DNA of 64,000 nucleotides from Nonomuraea sp. NBC_00507 (lineage in GTDB: Bacteria; Actinomycetota; Actinomycetes; Streptosporangiales; Streptosporangiaceae): the NCBI RefSeq assembly GCF_036013525.1, contig NZ_CP107853.1, positions 2,170,001 through 2,234,000 on the forward strand, given 5' to 3'. Below the pieces are notes generated by a model. It was given only the letters and a program-made list of their open reading frames with translations, ran no database searches and had not been told where the DNA came from. Both the position numbers and the translations under genes were made by a program. Position 1 is the first letter of the stretch; each line of letters begins with the position of its first letter. This document shows positions 7,893 to 16,546 of this stretch, piece after piece.

Positions 7893-10800
7893 TCAGAGGC
7901 GCCAGGCGGTCTCGTCCTCCGGCTGGTAGCGGCACGTCGACCCGGTGGAGATGGAGGCGCGCAGGTGGGCGGCCAGCTCGGGGTGGGTGTGATCGAGTTT
8001 GCGGAGCACGTCGCGGATCCTGGCCGTGACCGTCTTGCGGGCCCGCTCGGCCTCATCTCCCAGACGGCGGGTACGGCCGCCGAGGCCCGCCGCCGCCCGC
8101 AGCTCCTCCAGCAGCGCCGCCCGCTCCCGGTCGAACTCGGCCGCCCGCCCGTCGTCGCCCCTCTCTACGGCCCGGTCGATCTCCTCGTCCAGCTGGGTCA
8201 GGCGACGCCGGTAGCGGGTCTTGGCCTCCTCGTCGAGGACGTCGTCGCCGCCCATCCGGCGGGCGGCCACGACGAGCTCGCCGCCTTCCGGGTCCAGCAG
8301 GCGTACGGCGGGCACGTCCTCGCGCGGGCGGCTGAGGAGGGTGTGCAGGTCGCGTAGGCCTTTCGCGTCCGGCATGTGTGCGGCTCGGCCGGCGAAGACC
8401 AGCGACCAGACTGCCCCATCCCGCCGGAATTCTGCGCTCGGCGCGTGCTGGGCCGGGTTTCTCGGCTGGGTCGGCCGCGGCGGGCGTATGGACTCCGGCA
8501 CGTGTGGCATGCCCAGCTCGGCCGCGTCCCGGCGGACGCTGTCCAGGAGGGGTTTCGCCGCTTCCACGTCGCCGGGCGACGCGCGGGTGAGCAGCGTCTC
8601 GGCCAGGTGCGCCCGGGCCAGGACCGACCACGGCCGGGCCTGCATGCGGTCGGCGGAGCGGTAAGCGGCGGTGAGATTGTCGACGGCCGCGTCCCAGCGG
8701 CCCTCCGCCGCGTCCACCATGCCGAGCCACAGGTCGTAAGGCCCGCTGATGTCCCAGCCCAGCAGCGCCACCGCCCATTGTCCGCGGTGCGGGGACAGCG
8801 CGGCTCGGGCCGCGGCGCACAGCTCCGGGTCCTGGGTGGCCGCCGCCAGCTCGGCCTGCAGGCGCAGCCAGAGCGGCTGGGACATGCGGTCGCGGGGCTC
8901 GCCGTCGGCCAGGTGGTGCAGGGCGAGGTCGACGTCGCCGCTCTGCAGCGCCGTCAGCGCCTCCAGCAACCCTGGGCACGGGTGGCTGCTGCCTCTGAGC
9001 TCGTTGAGCATCTCCTCCTGCTCCTCGAGCCGGCCTTGTAGCCACGACATCGCCCAGCGGTGGTGCCGCAGCATGAAGACCATGTGGCCGTGGTGAGTGT
9101 CCAGGCGGACGTCCGACAGCAGTGTCTCGGCTTCGGCGAAGCGACCGGCGAGGGCCGCGATGATGCTTTCGTCGATCGCCGCGGTCATGACGAAGTGCGG
9201 TTGCTCGGTGCGGCGGCCCTTGGCGGCGTAGTCGTGGAAGTGGTCGAGGTAGCGGGGGTCGCCCTGCTCGATCATGGCCACCCAGCGCAGCGCCCTGGCG
9301 AAGTGCTCCAGCTCGGGGTCCGAGGTGCGGCGGGCGAGGGTGACCAGCTCGCCGGTCAGCGCCACGCGTTCGGCGGCGGTGCCCGGGCCCCAGATGATGT
9401 CGTGGTGCGCCCACAGGCTGAACGCCAGCGCGTCGTCGTCGCCTCCCTGCCTGGCCAGCTGGGCGAGGCGGACGACCAGGTCGAGCGCGAGCCGGTCGTC
9501 CGGCGCCGGGCCGCCGACCAGTCTGGCGTGGGCCTGTCTCAGCCGGTCGAGGGCCTTGTCGCGGCCGTAGTGGGAGCGGAGGGTCAGGGCGACGCGGGCG
9601 GGCAGCTCGGCGTCGTCGAGGTCGTCGGCGATGGCGGCGGCCTGCTCGAAGAGGCGCTGTGCCTCGTCGCCTGCGCCCGTGTGGTGCAGCTCCTTGCCGA
9701 GCTCGAGTGCGACGATCGCGTGGGTGCGGGGATCGGCGGCGGCGCTCACCTCGTATGCCCGCCGCAGGTGGCCCAGCTGCTCCTCGCCCGCCATCCGGCC
9801 CCGCGCGTCCCGGGCCGCGGCGAGCAGCAGGCCCGTCGCCCGGCCGGGGTCGATGTGGTCGCCCGCCAGGTAAGCGTGCCTGGCCAGGTCGCTCGGCAGG
9901 ATCCTGCCCACCAGGCCGGAGGAGTCCGCGAGGCCGGGTGCGCGATCGAGGGCGGTGACCACTGCGGCGTGCAGGTCGCGTGGGTCGGCCAAAGAGTCGT
10001 AGAGGGTCTCGCGGACCAGGTCGTGGGCGAAGGCGAACGCGCCGCCGCCCTTGGTCACCACGAGCCTCGCCACCACGGCCAGCTCCAGCAACCGGTCCAC
10101 ATGCGCGACCGGCGCCGCCACAGTCGCGGCCAGCACCTGCCGGTGGAACTCGCGCCCCAGCACGGCCGCCGCCGGCAGCAACTCGGCGACCGGCCGCGGC
10201 AACAGGGAGAGGCGGCGCAGTAGCGCGTCGCGGATGCCGGGCGCGACGGCGGTGGCCGAGCCGCCGCTGCGCCACAACCGGGCGGTCTGCTCGACGAAGA
10301 ACGGATTGCCGCCCGTGCGCAGATGGACCTCGGCGACCAGGTCGGGCGGTGGCTCCTGGCCGGCGGTGCGGGCCATGAGCGCCGCGACCCCCGCCTCGTC
10401 GAGGCCGGTGAGCGTGATGGTGGTGGCCTTGGCGACGAGCGGTGACAGCAGGTCGCGCAGCGGGTGGTCGACCGGCTCCACCTCGGCGTCGCGGTAGGTG
10501 CCGATCAGCAGCAGCCGCTCGAACCAGGTCTGCTGGGCCGCGAACTCCAGCAGCCGCAGCGAGGCGGGGTCGGCCACGTGCAGGTCGTCGATGACGATGA
10601 CGACCGGGCGGCGCTGCGCGAGCGCGACCAGGGCGGAGGTGACGGCGTCGTAGAGCCTGAAGGTGTCGGGGACCTCGTCCCCGCCCGGGGTGACCGTGAG
10701 GAAGGGGGACTGCCCCTGCCGAGCCTGGTCACCGTCCGGCATCGGGGCCTCGCCGAGGAGAGCGGCCAGGCTGGCGCCCGCGGCCGCCTGCGCCGCGGCC

Positions 10801-11087
10801 CACTCCTCCGGCTCGGCCCCGCGGCGCAGGGCCCGGATGACCTGGGTCCACGGCCAGTAGCCCGGCGCGCTGCCGGAGTCCCAGCACGCGCCGCCCACCA
10901 CCAGCGCGCCCTGCCGCCTGGCCTCGCGCGCCGCGCTCGTGACGAGCGTGGTCTTGCCGATGCCCGCCTCGCCGGTGACCAGCACCAGGCCGCCGTGGCT
11001 ACCGATCAGCCGGGTGATCTCGGCACGCAGCAACGCGGCAGGGTGGTCCCTGCCGATGAGCTCGTGTGTGGCGGCGTCGATAGGCAT
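7893..11087 (-). CDS. Large AAA-type ATPase, LAL-like regulator
   Basis: This 1064-aa protein starts with IGRDHPAALLRAEI and a Walker A motif GEAGIGKTT at residues 39-47. Walker B VVIVIDDLHVAD follows. About 600 residues of helical TPR-like repeats come next, and the C-terminal part is charged and helical, with RRRLTQLDEEIDRAVERGDD. The N-terminal architecture matches MalT/LAL-type signal-transduction ATPases (STAND class). I do not see the usual C-terminal LuxR helix-turn-helix, so it may regulate through another DNA-binding element or a partner. It lies upstream, on the same strand, of nothing closer than the P450 (63 nt gap), and may control the P450/methyltransferase/exporter group. Confidence 0.85.
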   Translation of the reverse strand: MPIDAATHELIGRDHPAALLRAEITRLIGSHGGLVLVTGEAGIGKTTLVTSAAREARRQGALVVGGACWDSGSAPGYWPWTQVIRALRRGAEPEEWAAAQAAAGASLAALLGEAPMPDGDQARQGQSPFLTVTPGGDEVPDTFRLYDAVTSALVALAQRRPVVIVIDDLHVADPASLRLLEFAAQQTWFERLLLIGTYRDAEVEPVDHPLRDLLSPLVAKATTITLTGLDEAGVAALMARTAGQEPPPDLVAEVHLRTGGNPFFVEQTARLWRSGGSATAVAPGIRDALLRRLSLLPRPVAELLPAAAVLGREFHRQVLAATVAAPVAHVDRLLELAVVARLVVTKGGGAFAFAHDLVRETLYDSLADPRDLHAAVVTALDRAPGLADSSGLVGRILPSDLARHAYLAGDHIDPGRATGLLLAAARDARGRMAGEEQLGHLRRAYEVSAAADPRTHAIVALELGKELHHTGAGDEAQRLFEQAAAIADDLDDAELPARVALTLRSHYGRDKALDRLRQAHARLVGGPAPDDRLALDLVVRLAQLARQGGDDDALAFSLWAHHDIIWGPGTAAERVALTGELVTLARRTSDPELEHFARALRWVAMIEQGDPRYLDHFHDYAAKGRRTEQPHFVMTAAIDESIIAALAGRFAEAETLLSDVRLDTHHGHMVFMLRHHRWAMSWLQGRLEEQEEMLNELRGSSHPCPGLLEALTALQSGDVDLALHHLADGEPRDRMSQPLWLRLQAELAAATQDPELCAAARAALSPHRGQWAVALLGWDISGPYDLWLGMVDAAEGRWDAAVDNLTAAYRSADRMQARPWSVLARAHLAETLLTRASPGDVEAAKPLLDSVRRDAAELGMPHVPESIRPPRPTQPRNPAQHAPSAEFRRDGAVWSLVFAGRAAHMPDAKGLRDLHTLLSRPREDVPAVRLLDPEGGELVVAARRMGGDDVLDEEAKTRYRRRLTQLDEEIDRAVERGDDGRAAEFDRERAALLEELRAAAGLGGRTRRLGDEAERARKTVTARIRDVLRKLDHTHPELAAHLRASISTGSTCRYQPEDETAWRL

Positions 11088-11150
11088 GACGGTTCCTCAC
11101 GCTACCCGCCGCCACTGACAAAGCCGCCGACAAAGCCACCGGCACCTCCG

Positions 11151-12353
11151 CTACCAGGCGACCTCCAGGGAGGACAGGCCGTAGACAATGCTGGACGAGC
11201 GGAACTGCGGTGTGTTCTCTGTGGGGCGCAACCCGGGGAAACGCCGGAACAGCGCGGGGAAGGCGATCTTCAGCTCCATGCGGGCGAGCGGGGCACCCAA
11301 GCAGTGGTGGACGCCGTGACCGAAGGCCACGTGGCCGGGCAGGCCGCGTACGAGGTCGAACGTGTCCGCGTCCGCCATGAGCCCAGGGTCGCGGTTGGCG
11401 GCGGACAGCGCGCAGATCACCAGGTCGCCGGCCGCGATCTTCTTCCCGCCGAGTTCGACATCGGTCGTGGCGACCTTGGTGGTGCCCGAGTTCACGATGC
11501 TGAGCCAGCGCAGCAGCTCCTCCACCGCGCCGTCGATCCGCTCGGGCTCCTTCTTCAGCAGCTCCAGCTGCTCGGGGTGGCGCAGCAGCGCCAGCGTGCC
11601 CAGGGAGAGCATGTTGGAGGTGGTCTCGTGCCCGGCGAACAGCAGCAGGCTCCCGATGCCGATGAGCTCGTCGGTCGTCAGGTCGTCGCCGTGCTCGCGG
11701 ACCAGCATGCCGAGCAGGTCCTCACCCGGGTCCGCCTGGATGCGCCGGACCAGGTCCTCCATGTAAGCGCGCGCCTGGAACTGCAGCCCCACCCGCTCCT
11801 CGGCGGGCACGGTCATGTCGAGCATCCTGCTGGAGCGGTACTGAAAGCCCTCGCGCTCCTCGTACGGGACGCCGAGCAGCTCGCAGATCACCAGCGACGG
11901 GATCGGCAGCGCGAACGACGACACCAGGTCGGCCGGGGACCCGGCGGCCTCCATCGCGTCCAGGTGGTCGTCGATGATGCGCTTGATCCGCGGCTCCAGA
12001 CGGCGCATGCGCCGGATCGTGAACTCGGGGGTCAGCATGCGCCGCAGCCGCGTGTGCTCGGGCGGGTCCACGCCGATCAGGTTCCCTGAGTTGATCTTGG
12101 CGAGCTGCTCCTTGGTCAGCTCCGGCGCTCCGGGGAGCCGGGCGATGGTCTGTGGTGCGATCTTGAACCGCTCGGCGTCGCCGAGCACCTCGCGTACGTC
12201 CGCGTACCGGGTCACGAGCCAGGCCTCCGCCCCGCCGCCGTACACGCTGGGGACCCGCTTGACCCCCTCCTCGTCACGTGCCGCCGCCAGCTCCGGAGCC
12301 GGGTCGAACTCCACCCGCCGCATGTGCAGCGGCATCGCCGAGGACTCGGTCAT
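11151..12353 (-). CDS. Cytochrome P450
   Basis: I start at ATG 12353 (MTESSAMPLHMRRVEFDPAP), preceded by AAGGGG 7 nt away, rather than at an upstream in-frame start. The 400-aa soluble protein carries the I-helix LLLFAGHETTSNML, the K-helix ExxR in EELLRW, and the haem loop FGHGVHHCLGAPLAR with the axial Cys. This is a class I bacterial P450 needing ferredoxin and reductase partners, neither of which is nearby. It resembles CYP105/107-type tailoring enzymes of secondary metabolism. The neighbours (methyltransferase, drug-exporter pair, FMN reductase) fit that, but the substrate is unknown. Confidence 0.95.
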   Translation of the reverse strand: MTESSAMPLHMRRVEFDPAPELAAARDEEGVKRVPSVYGGGAEAWLVTRYADVREVLGDAERFKIAPQTIARLPGAPELTKEQLAKINSGNLIGVDPPEHTRLRRMLTPEFTIRRMRRLEPRIKRIIDDHLDAMEAAGSPADLVSSFALPIPSLVICELLGVPYEEREGFQYRSSRMLDMTVPAEERVGLQFQARAYMEDLVRRIQADPGEDLLGMLVREHGDDLTTDELIGIGSLLLFAGHETTSNMLSLGTLALLRHPEQLELLKKEPERIDGAVEELLRWLSIVNSGTTKVATTDVELGGKKIAAGDLVICALSAANRDPGLMADADTFDLVRGLPGHVAFGHGVHHCLGAPLARMELKIAFPALFRRFPGLRPTENTPQFRSSSIVYGLSSLEVAW

Positions 12354-12447
12354 GGGGAACCCCTTGATGATCGTCGTTGGTCGCGTAAACCGTAACAACC
12401 CTGGAGGGCCCGTTCCAGTGTGATCGCCGATCAGATATGAGACCGAA

Positions 12448-13176
12448 TCACGTCTTCCGCCACACTGATACGTGGCTGCGGCTCTCGCCGGTGAAGGGCT
12501 CGCGTTTCCAGCCGGCCCAGCGCTCGTGCAACGTCATCCCGGCCAGCCGCGCCATCAGATCCAGCTCCGCCGGCCACACGTAGCGGTGCGGCGTCGAGCG
12601 GGTCTCGAGCTGACCGTCCACCACCCAGTAGTGATGGGAGTACGCGATCTGGGTCGCGACGTCGTACTCCTCGAAACCCAGGTGCTCGGGCGTCACGGTG
12701 AACGGGTGGACGGTCTGGCCGGGCGGGAGCCGGCGCAGCTCGGGGACGTACACCTCGATGACGAAGCAGCCGCCGGGCTCCAGTTGCGCCGCCACCGAGC
12801 GGAAGCACTCGACCTGCTCGTCCTGCGTCGTCAGGTTGGTGATCGTGTTGCGCACCAGGTACGCCACCTTGAAGGGCCCGCTCACCCTGGTGGTCGCGAA
12901 GTCGCCGATCGTCACGCCGACGCTCTCGGAGCCGGGGGCGACCCGCAGCCGCGCCGCCATGGCCGGGGACAGCTCGATCCCGTGCACGGGGACACCGCGC
13001 CGGCTGAGCGGCAGGGCGATGCGGCCGGTGCCGACGCCCAGTTCGAGAGCGGCGCCGGATCCGGCCAGCTCGGCGAGGAAGTCCACCACCGGATCGACCA
13101 CCGCCGGGTCGAACAGTTCAGGCCACTTGGCTTCGTACGTCTCCGCGGTCCGTTCGTCGAAGCTGTTCTCTGGCAT
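12448..13176 (-). CDS. Class I SAM-dependent methyltransferase
   Basis: From ATG 13176 the 242-aa protein starts MPENSFDERTAETYEAKWPE. Motif I is ALELGVGTGRIALPLSRRG, followed by VHGIELSPAMAARL (acidic ribose-binding Glu) and the FKVAYLVRNTITNL block. Small-molecule methyltransferases of this size often decorate natural products. It lies 94 nt upstream of the P450 start on the same strand and 38 nt after the exporter permease stop, so the group 15602 to 11151 could be one transcript. The substrate is not identifiable. Confidence 0.9.
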   Translation of the reverse strand: MPENSFDERTAETYEAKWPELFDPAVVDPVVDFLAELAGSGAALELGVGTGRIALPLSRRGVPVHGIELSPAMAARLRVAPGSESVGVTIGDFATTRVSGPFKVAYLVRNTITNLTTQDEQVECFRSVAAQLEPGGCFVIEVYVPELRRLPPGQTVHPFTVTPEHLGFEEYDVATQIAYSHHYWVVDGQLETRSTPHRYVWPAELDLMARLAGMTLHERWAGWKREPFTGESRSHVSVWRKT

Positions 13177-13214
13177 AACCCATCTGTGCCCGGGGGACCG
13201 GGCACAGACGCGGC

Positions 13215-14057
13215 CTACTTGCGGTTGTACAGCCGCATGGTCAGCGTGCCGAAGACCGCGATCAGTACCCCCGAGGACACCAGGACCCATGTGATCTCCC
13301 CGGCGTCCGGCGTGCCGCCCATCAGGGACCGTACGGCGCTCACCAGGTGGGTGATCGGGCTGGCGTTCACGAACACCTGCAGCCAGCCCGGCATGGTGGA
13401 CGGATCGACATAGACGTTGCTCAGGAAGGTCAGCGGCATCAGCACCAGCATGCTGACCCCCATCACCGACTTCTCGCTGCGCATCAGCAGCCCGAACATG
13501 GTCCACAACCAGGAGAACGCGAACGAGAAGGCGAGCAGGAGCAGGATCCCGCCCACCGCGCCGGTGACCCCGCCCTGCGGGCGGAAGCCCAGCACCAGCC
13601 CGATCGCCAGGATGACGACCGAGGCGATCGTGTAGCGCAGCAGGTCGCCCAGCAGGTAACCGACCATGGTGGACGGCCGCCAGATCGGCAGGGTCCGGAA
13701 GCGGTCGAAGACCCCCTTCTCGATGTCCTTGTTGACCTCCACACCGGTGTACATAGTGATCATCACGACGCTCGTCACCATGATGCCCGGCAGCAGGAAC
13801 TGCAGGTATTCGGTCGGCGACCCGGCCAGCGCGCCGCCGAACAGGTACGTGAACATCAGCGTCATCATCAGGGGGAACGCCGTCACGTCGAAGAGCTGCT
13901 CGGGCACGTGCTTGATCTTCAACATCGCCCGCCAGCCGAACGTGACCGACGCCGACCAGGCGCTCGGCCGCGGCGGTCTCGCCCCCGGCGCCAGGACCGT
14001 GCCCAGGGCGTCCGCCGCGGGCGCATACGTGGTGCCGCTCTCGGTTGTGGTGCTCAT
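13215..14057 (-). CDS. ABC-2 type transporter permease (DrrB-like)
   Basis: The 280-aa protein has a cytosolic N-terminal tail and about six hydrophobic helices, including [36 protein letters not shown] and [19 protein letters not shown]. The block [20 protein letters not shown] (with [11 protein letters not shown]) is the conserved cytosolic motif of DrrB-type daunorubicin-exporter permeases. The start overlaps the ATPase stop (ATGA), so the pair is translationally coupled. It probably exports a hydrophobic product or confers self-resistance. Confidence 0.9.
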   Translation of the reverse strand: MSTTTESGTTYAPAADALGTVLAPGARPPRPSAWSASVTFGWRAMLKIKHVPEQLFDVTAFPLMMTLMFTYLFGGALAGSPTEYLQFLLPGIMVTSVVMITMYTGVEVNKDIEKGVFDRFRTLPIWRPSTMVGYLLGDLLRYTIASVVILAIGLVLGFRPQGGVTGAVGGILLLLAFSFAFSWLWTMFGLLMRSEKSVMGVSMLVLMPLTFLSNVYVDPSTMPGWLQVFVNASPITHLVSAVRSLMGGTPDAGEITWVLVSSGVLIAVFGTLTMRLYNRK

Positions 14058-15016
14058 GCTGCCGCCTCCTCGGTGGCGCGGTGGTCGGTGAGTGCCAGGA
14101 AGACCTCGTCCAGGCTGGGCTGGCCGAGGGAGAAGTCGTCGACGACGATGCCGGCCTCGGCCAGCCGGTGGAGGGCACGCGAGGCCTGCTCCGCCTCGTT
14201 GCCGCTGCCCGTGACGCGTGCGGTCAGGGCGACCGGGTCGGACTCCAGGTAGACGGGCGCGTCCAGGGTTTCGGCCAGCACCCGCTCGGCGTCGGGGCGG
14301 GTGGCCGGGTCACGCAGCCGTACGTGGACCGAGCCCGCGCCGACGGACGACTTGAGCTCGCCCGGAGTGCCCTCGGCGATGACCCTGCCGTGGTCGATGA
14401 CCGCGATGCGGCTCGCGAGCCGGTCGGCCTCCTCCAGGTATTGCGTGGTCAGCAGCACCGTGGTGCCGTGGGCCACGACGATGCGGACGATGTCCCAGAC
14501 GTTGTTGCGGCTGCGCGGGTCCAGCCCCGTGGTCGGCTCGTCGAGAAAGAGCAGGTCGGGCGTGTTGAGGATGCTGGCCGCGATGTCGATGCGCCGCCGC
14601 ATGCCGCCCGAGTACGTCTTGACCTGCCGCTCCCCGGCCTCCGACAGCCCGAACGCCTCCAGCAGTTGCGCCGCCCGCTCCTTGGCGGCGGGCTTGCGGT
14701 GGCCGAGCAGGCGGGCGAGCAGGATCAGGTTCTCCTCGCCGGTCATCTCCTCGTCCACGGAGGCGTACTGGCCGGTCAGGCTCACCCGGCTCCGTACGGC
14801 GTCCGCCTCGTGCACCACGTCGTGCCCGAACACGCTCGCCTGACCGCCGTCCGGTTTCAGCAGCGTGGCCAGCATGCGCACCGCGGTCGTCTTGCCCGCG
14901 CCGTTGGGGCCGAGCACGCCGTACACGGCGCCGGCCGGCACCTTGAGGTCGAGCCCGTCGACGGCCCGTGTGTCGCCGAAGGTCTTGACCAGTCCTGAGG
15001 TCTCTATCGCCAGCAT
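14054..15016 (-). CDS. ABC transporter ATP-binding protein (DrrA-like)
   Basis: The start is ATG 15016 ([20 protein letters not shown]), supported by AAAGGA about 7 nt upstream. The 320-aa protein has Walker [11 protein letters not shown]-loop [20 protein letters not shown], signature [12 protein letters not shown], Walker [17 protein letters not shown] and H-loop [13 protein letters not shown]-terminal extension of about 90 residues is typical of DrrA-type exporter ATPases. It forms the energising subunit with the overlapping permease. Together with the P450 and methyltransferase it suggests export of a modified small molecule. Confidence 0.93.
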   Translation of the reverse strand: MLAIETSGLVKTFGDTRAVDGLDLKVPAGAVYGVLGPNGAGKTTAVRMLATLLKPDGGQASVFGHDVVHEADAVRSRVSLTGQYASVDEEMTGEENLILLARLLGHRKPAAKERAAQLLEAFGLSEAGERQVKTYSGGMRRRIDIAASILNTPDLLFLDEPTTGLDPRSRNNVWDIVRIVVAHGTTVLLTTQYLEEADRLASRIAVIDHGRVIAEGTPGELKSSVGAGSVHVRLRDPATRPDAERVLAETLDAPVYLESDPVALTARVTGSGNEAEQASRALHRLAEAGIVVDDFSLGQPSLDEVFLALTDHRATEEAAA

Positions 15017-15035
15017 GATCGTCCTTTCCTTGAAG

Positions 15036-15602
15036 TCACGAGACGTACGGCTGGGCGCGGCGGGCGTCCCGCAGGGCGCGGCCCCACCACGTGAGCTGGT
15101 CGAGCATGGCCGCGATCGCACGCAGCCGGTCGTCGGTGTCGCGGGGCCGCCCGCATCCCTCGAAGCCCTCCCCGAGCAGGTCCAGCCCTACCCAGTCGCG
15201 CATGGTGACGGCGTGCAGGGCGCAGAAGACCGTACGGAGCTGCTCGACCGCGTAGAGTCCGGCCGAGCCTGAGCCGTAGGCCACGAATCCGACCGGCTTG
15301 GCCTGCCACTCGTCGTAGGCGAAGTCGATCGCCTGCTTGAGCGAGGCGGGGAAGCTGCGGTTGTACTCGGGCGTCACCACCACGAACGCCTCCGCGCCGC
15401 CGACCGCCGCAGTGAAGCCGCGCATGGCGGGGGTGGCGGCGGCCGGATAGCAGCCAGGAAAGGCGTACCCGGCCAGGTCGAGCACGTCGACCGCGAGGTC
15501 CTCACGGCAGCGGGCGCGCTCGGCGAACCAGTGCCCGACCGCGTCGCCGACGCGTCCGACCCGGGTGCTGCCGATGATCACCGCTACCCGCAACGGGCTC
15601 AT
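15036..15602 (-). CDS. NADPH-dependent FMN reductase
   Basis: This 188-aa protein is flavodoxin-like. It begins [20 protein letters not shown], with the phosphate-binding GSTRxGR loop at residues 11-17, and contains [20 protein letters not shown], the conserved P-E-Y-N-x-S-x-P-x-x-L-K-x-A-x-D segment of the family. It reduces FMN or quinone-like compounds with NADPH and could supply reduced flavin to a monooxygenase. It ends 20 nt before the exporter ATPase start on the same strand, so the two are probably cotranscribed. Confidence 0.92.
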   Translation of the reverse strand: MSPLRVAVIIGSTRVGRVGDAVGHWFAERARCREDLAVDVLDLAGYAFPGCYPAAATPAMRGFTAAVGGAEAFVVVTPEYNRSFPASLKQAIDFAYDEWQAKPVGFVAYGSGSAGLYAVEQLRTVFCALHAVTMRDWVGLDLLGEGFEGCGRPRDTDDRLRAIAAMLDQLTWWGRALRDARRAQPYVS

Positions 15603-15649
15603 GGTCCGCCCCTCCTCCCTTCTGCGCCGTCACTCTCCAGACGCGAGAA

Positions 15650-15676
15650 AGGCCGCTAGATCAGATCTAGCGGCCT
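15650..15676. promoter_or_regulatory. Perfect 13-bp palindrome upstream of the FMN reductase
   Basis: AGGCCGCTAGATC is followed by one A and then its exact reverse complement. It lies 48 bp upstream of the FMN reductase ATG and downstream of the terminator of the secreted-protein gene, where a promoter should be. A dimeric repressor (TetR or MarR type) is the natural reader; a transcript hairpin is the alternative. Confidence 0.5.
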
Positions 15677-15682
15677 GGAGGC

Positions 15683-15747
15683 ACACAAAAATGACCCCGC
15701 CGAGACCAGCAGGGGAGAGGGATCCAATGCGCTGGTCTCGGCGGGGT
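15683..15747 (-). terminator. Intrinsic terminator of the secreted-protein gene
   Basis: Two perfectly complementary 17-nt arms (15694-15710 and 15731-15747, ACCCCGCCGAGACCAGC and its complement) enclose a 20-nt loop. On the minus strand the stem is followed by CATTTTTGTG, a short U-tract. It starts 20 nt after the stop of the gene at 15767-16243. Confidence 0.75.
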
Positions 15748-15766
15748 GGCTCGGGAAGGGGTACGG

Positions 15767-16243
15767 TCACCGCCCGTCGTGGTGGCGGTCGTCACGCGGC
15801 TTCTTGGCGTCGACCACGGTGAACGAGGCGGTGGCGACCTTGTTGCCGACCTTGACGGTCACGGTCTTCTTGCCCGGCTTGGACTTGGCCGGCGCGGTCA
15901 GCGTGAGAGTGGCGCGGCCGCCGGACAGCGCCACCCGGTACGTCTTGCCCTCAGGGCTCGTCACCGTGGCCCTGCCCGAGGAAACGCCCTTGGCCACGAT
16001 CGTCACCTCGTAGGTGCCGCCGGCCCGCACGCGGCCGGGCTCCACGGAGACCTTGACCGCGACCCGGCGCTTGGCGTCCTGGTCCCATGCCGGGTACACA
16101 TTCACGGTCTGCGCCGGATCCAGCGTCGTGATCGTCACTGTGGGCTGGGGCTTGGGCGTGTCCGCGAGGGCGGCGCCCGAGAACGGCAGGGTGAGCAGGG
16201 CCGCGCTGACGAGGGTCACGGTGAGGGGCTTGGCGAAGCGCAC
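15767..16243 (-). CDS. Secreted protein with an Ig-like/beta-sandwich body
   Basis: This 158-aa protein starts at GTG 16243. A signal peptide is clear: basic MRFAKPL, hydrophobic TVTLVSAALLTLPFSGAAL, and a probable cleavage after ALA-D near residue 27. The mature part is Lys/Thr/Val-rich (VSVEPGRVRAGGTYEVTIVA and AKSKPGKKTVTVKVGNKVAT) with alternating beta strands like a bacterial Ig-like domain. It ends in a His/Asp/Arg tail (RDDRHHDGR). It is probably extracellular. No catalytic motif is seen, and it is transcribed alone. Confidence 0.75.
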   Translation of the reverse strand: MRFAKPLTVTLVSAALLTLPFSGAALADTPKPQPTVTITTLDPAQTVNVYPAWDQDAKRRVAVKVSVEPGRVRAGGTYEVTIVAKGVSSGRATVTSPEGKTYRVALSGGRATLTLTAPAKSKPGKKTVTVKVGNKVATASFTVVDAKKPRDDRHHDGR

Positions 16244-16441
16244 GAGTCAACAATCCAATCCGGGACGGACCTGGCCGAACATCTGTATTCGGCTCCCGAA
16301 GGCCGTCCTCATGCCGAACACTCTGCAAGCCGAATCTAAGAGCGATCTGTCACGACCATGTGAATCGCATGAGCGCAGCTCATGGCCCTGGCCTGTATTC
16401 CGTGATCTCCACCACACGACTCAAACCCTCATCCACGGCAG

Positions 16442-16546
16442 AAGCTGCGCCGCAAGATCGACGCCGAGTATGGGCCGATGATCCATACGGTGCGTGGCGC
16501 GGGCTACATGCTCAGACCCGCGGGGACCCACCCGTGCTCGATCTGA
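16442..16546 (+). pseudogene. Remnant of an OmpR-type response regulator (DNA-binding wing only)
   Basis: The reading frame encodes KLRRKIDAEYGPMIHTVRGA followed by GYMLRP and a TGA at 16544-16546. This is the recognition-helix end and wing of an OmpR/PhoB winged helix, where the family consensus is LRRKID...IxTVRGxGYxL. No receiver domain or earlier part of the winged helix is present. The frame is closed by a TGA at 16403-16405, and the upstream sequence does not continue the family. Its 3' end overlaps the 3' end of the convergent LacI gene by 35 nt. I read it as a 5'-truncated relic. Confidence 0.7.

Noticed and set aside
8053-10275. 740-aa open frame opposite and out of phase with the LAL-like regulator
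   Set aside because: The translation is an Arg/Gly/Pro-rich run with no recognisable motif, while the other frame has Walker motifs and a normal composition.
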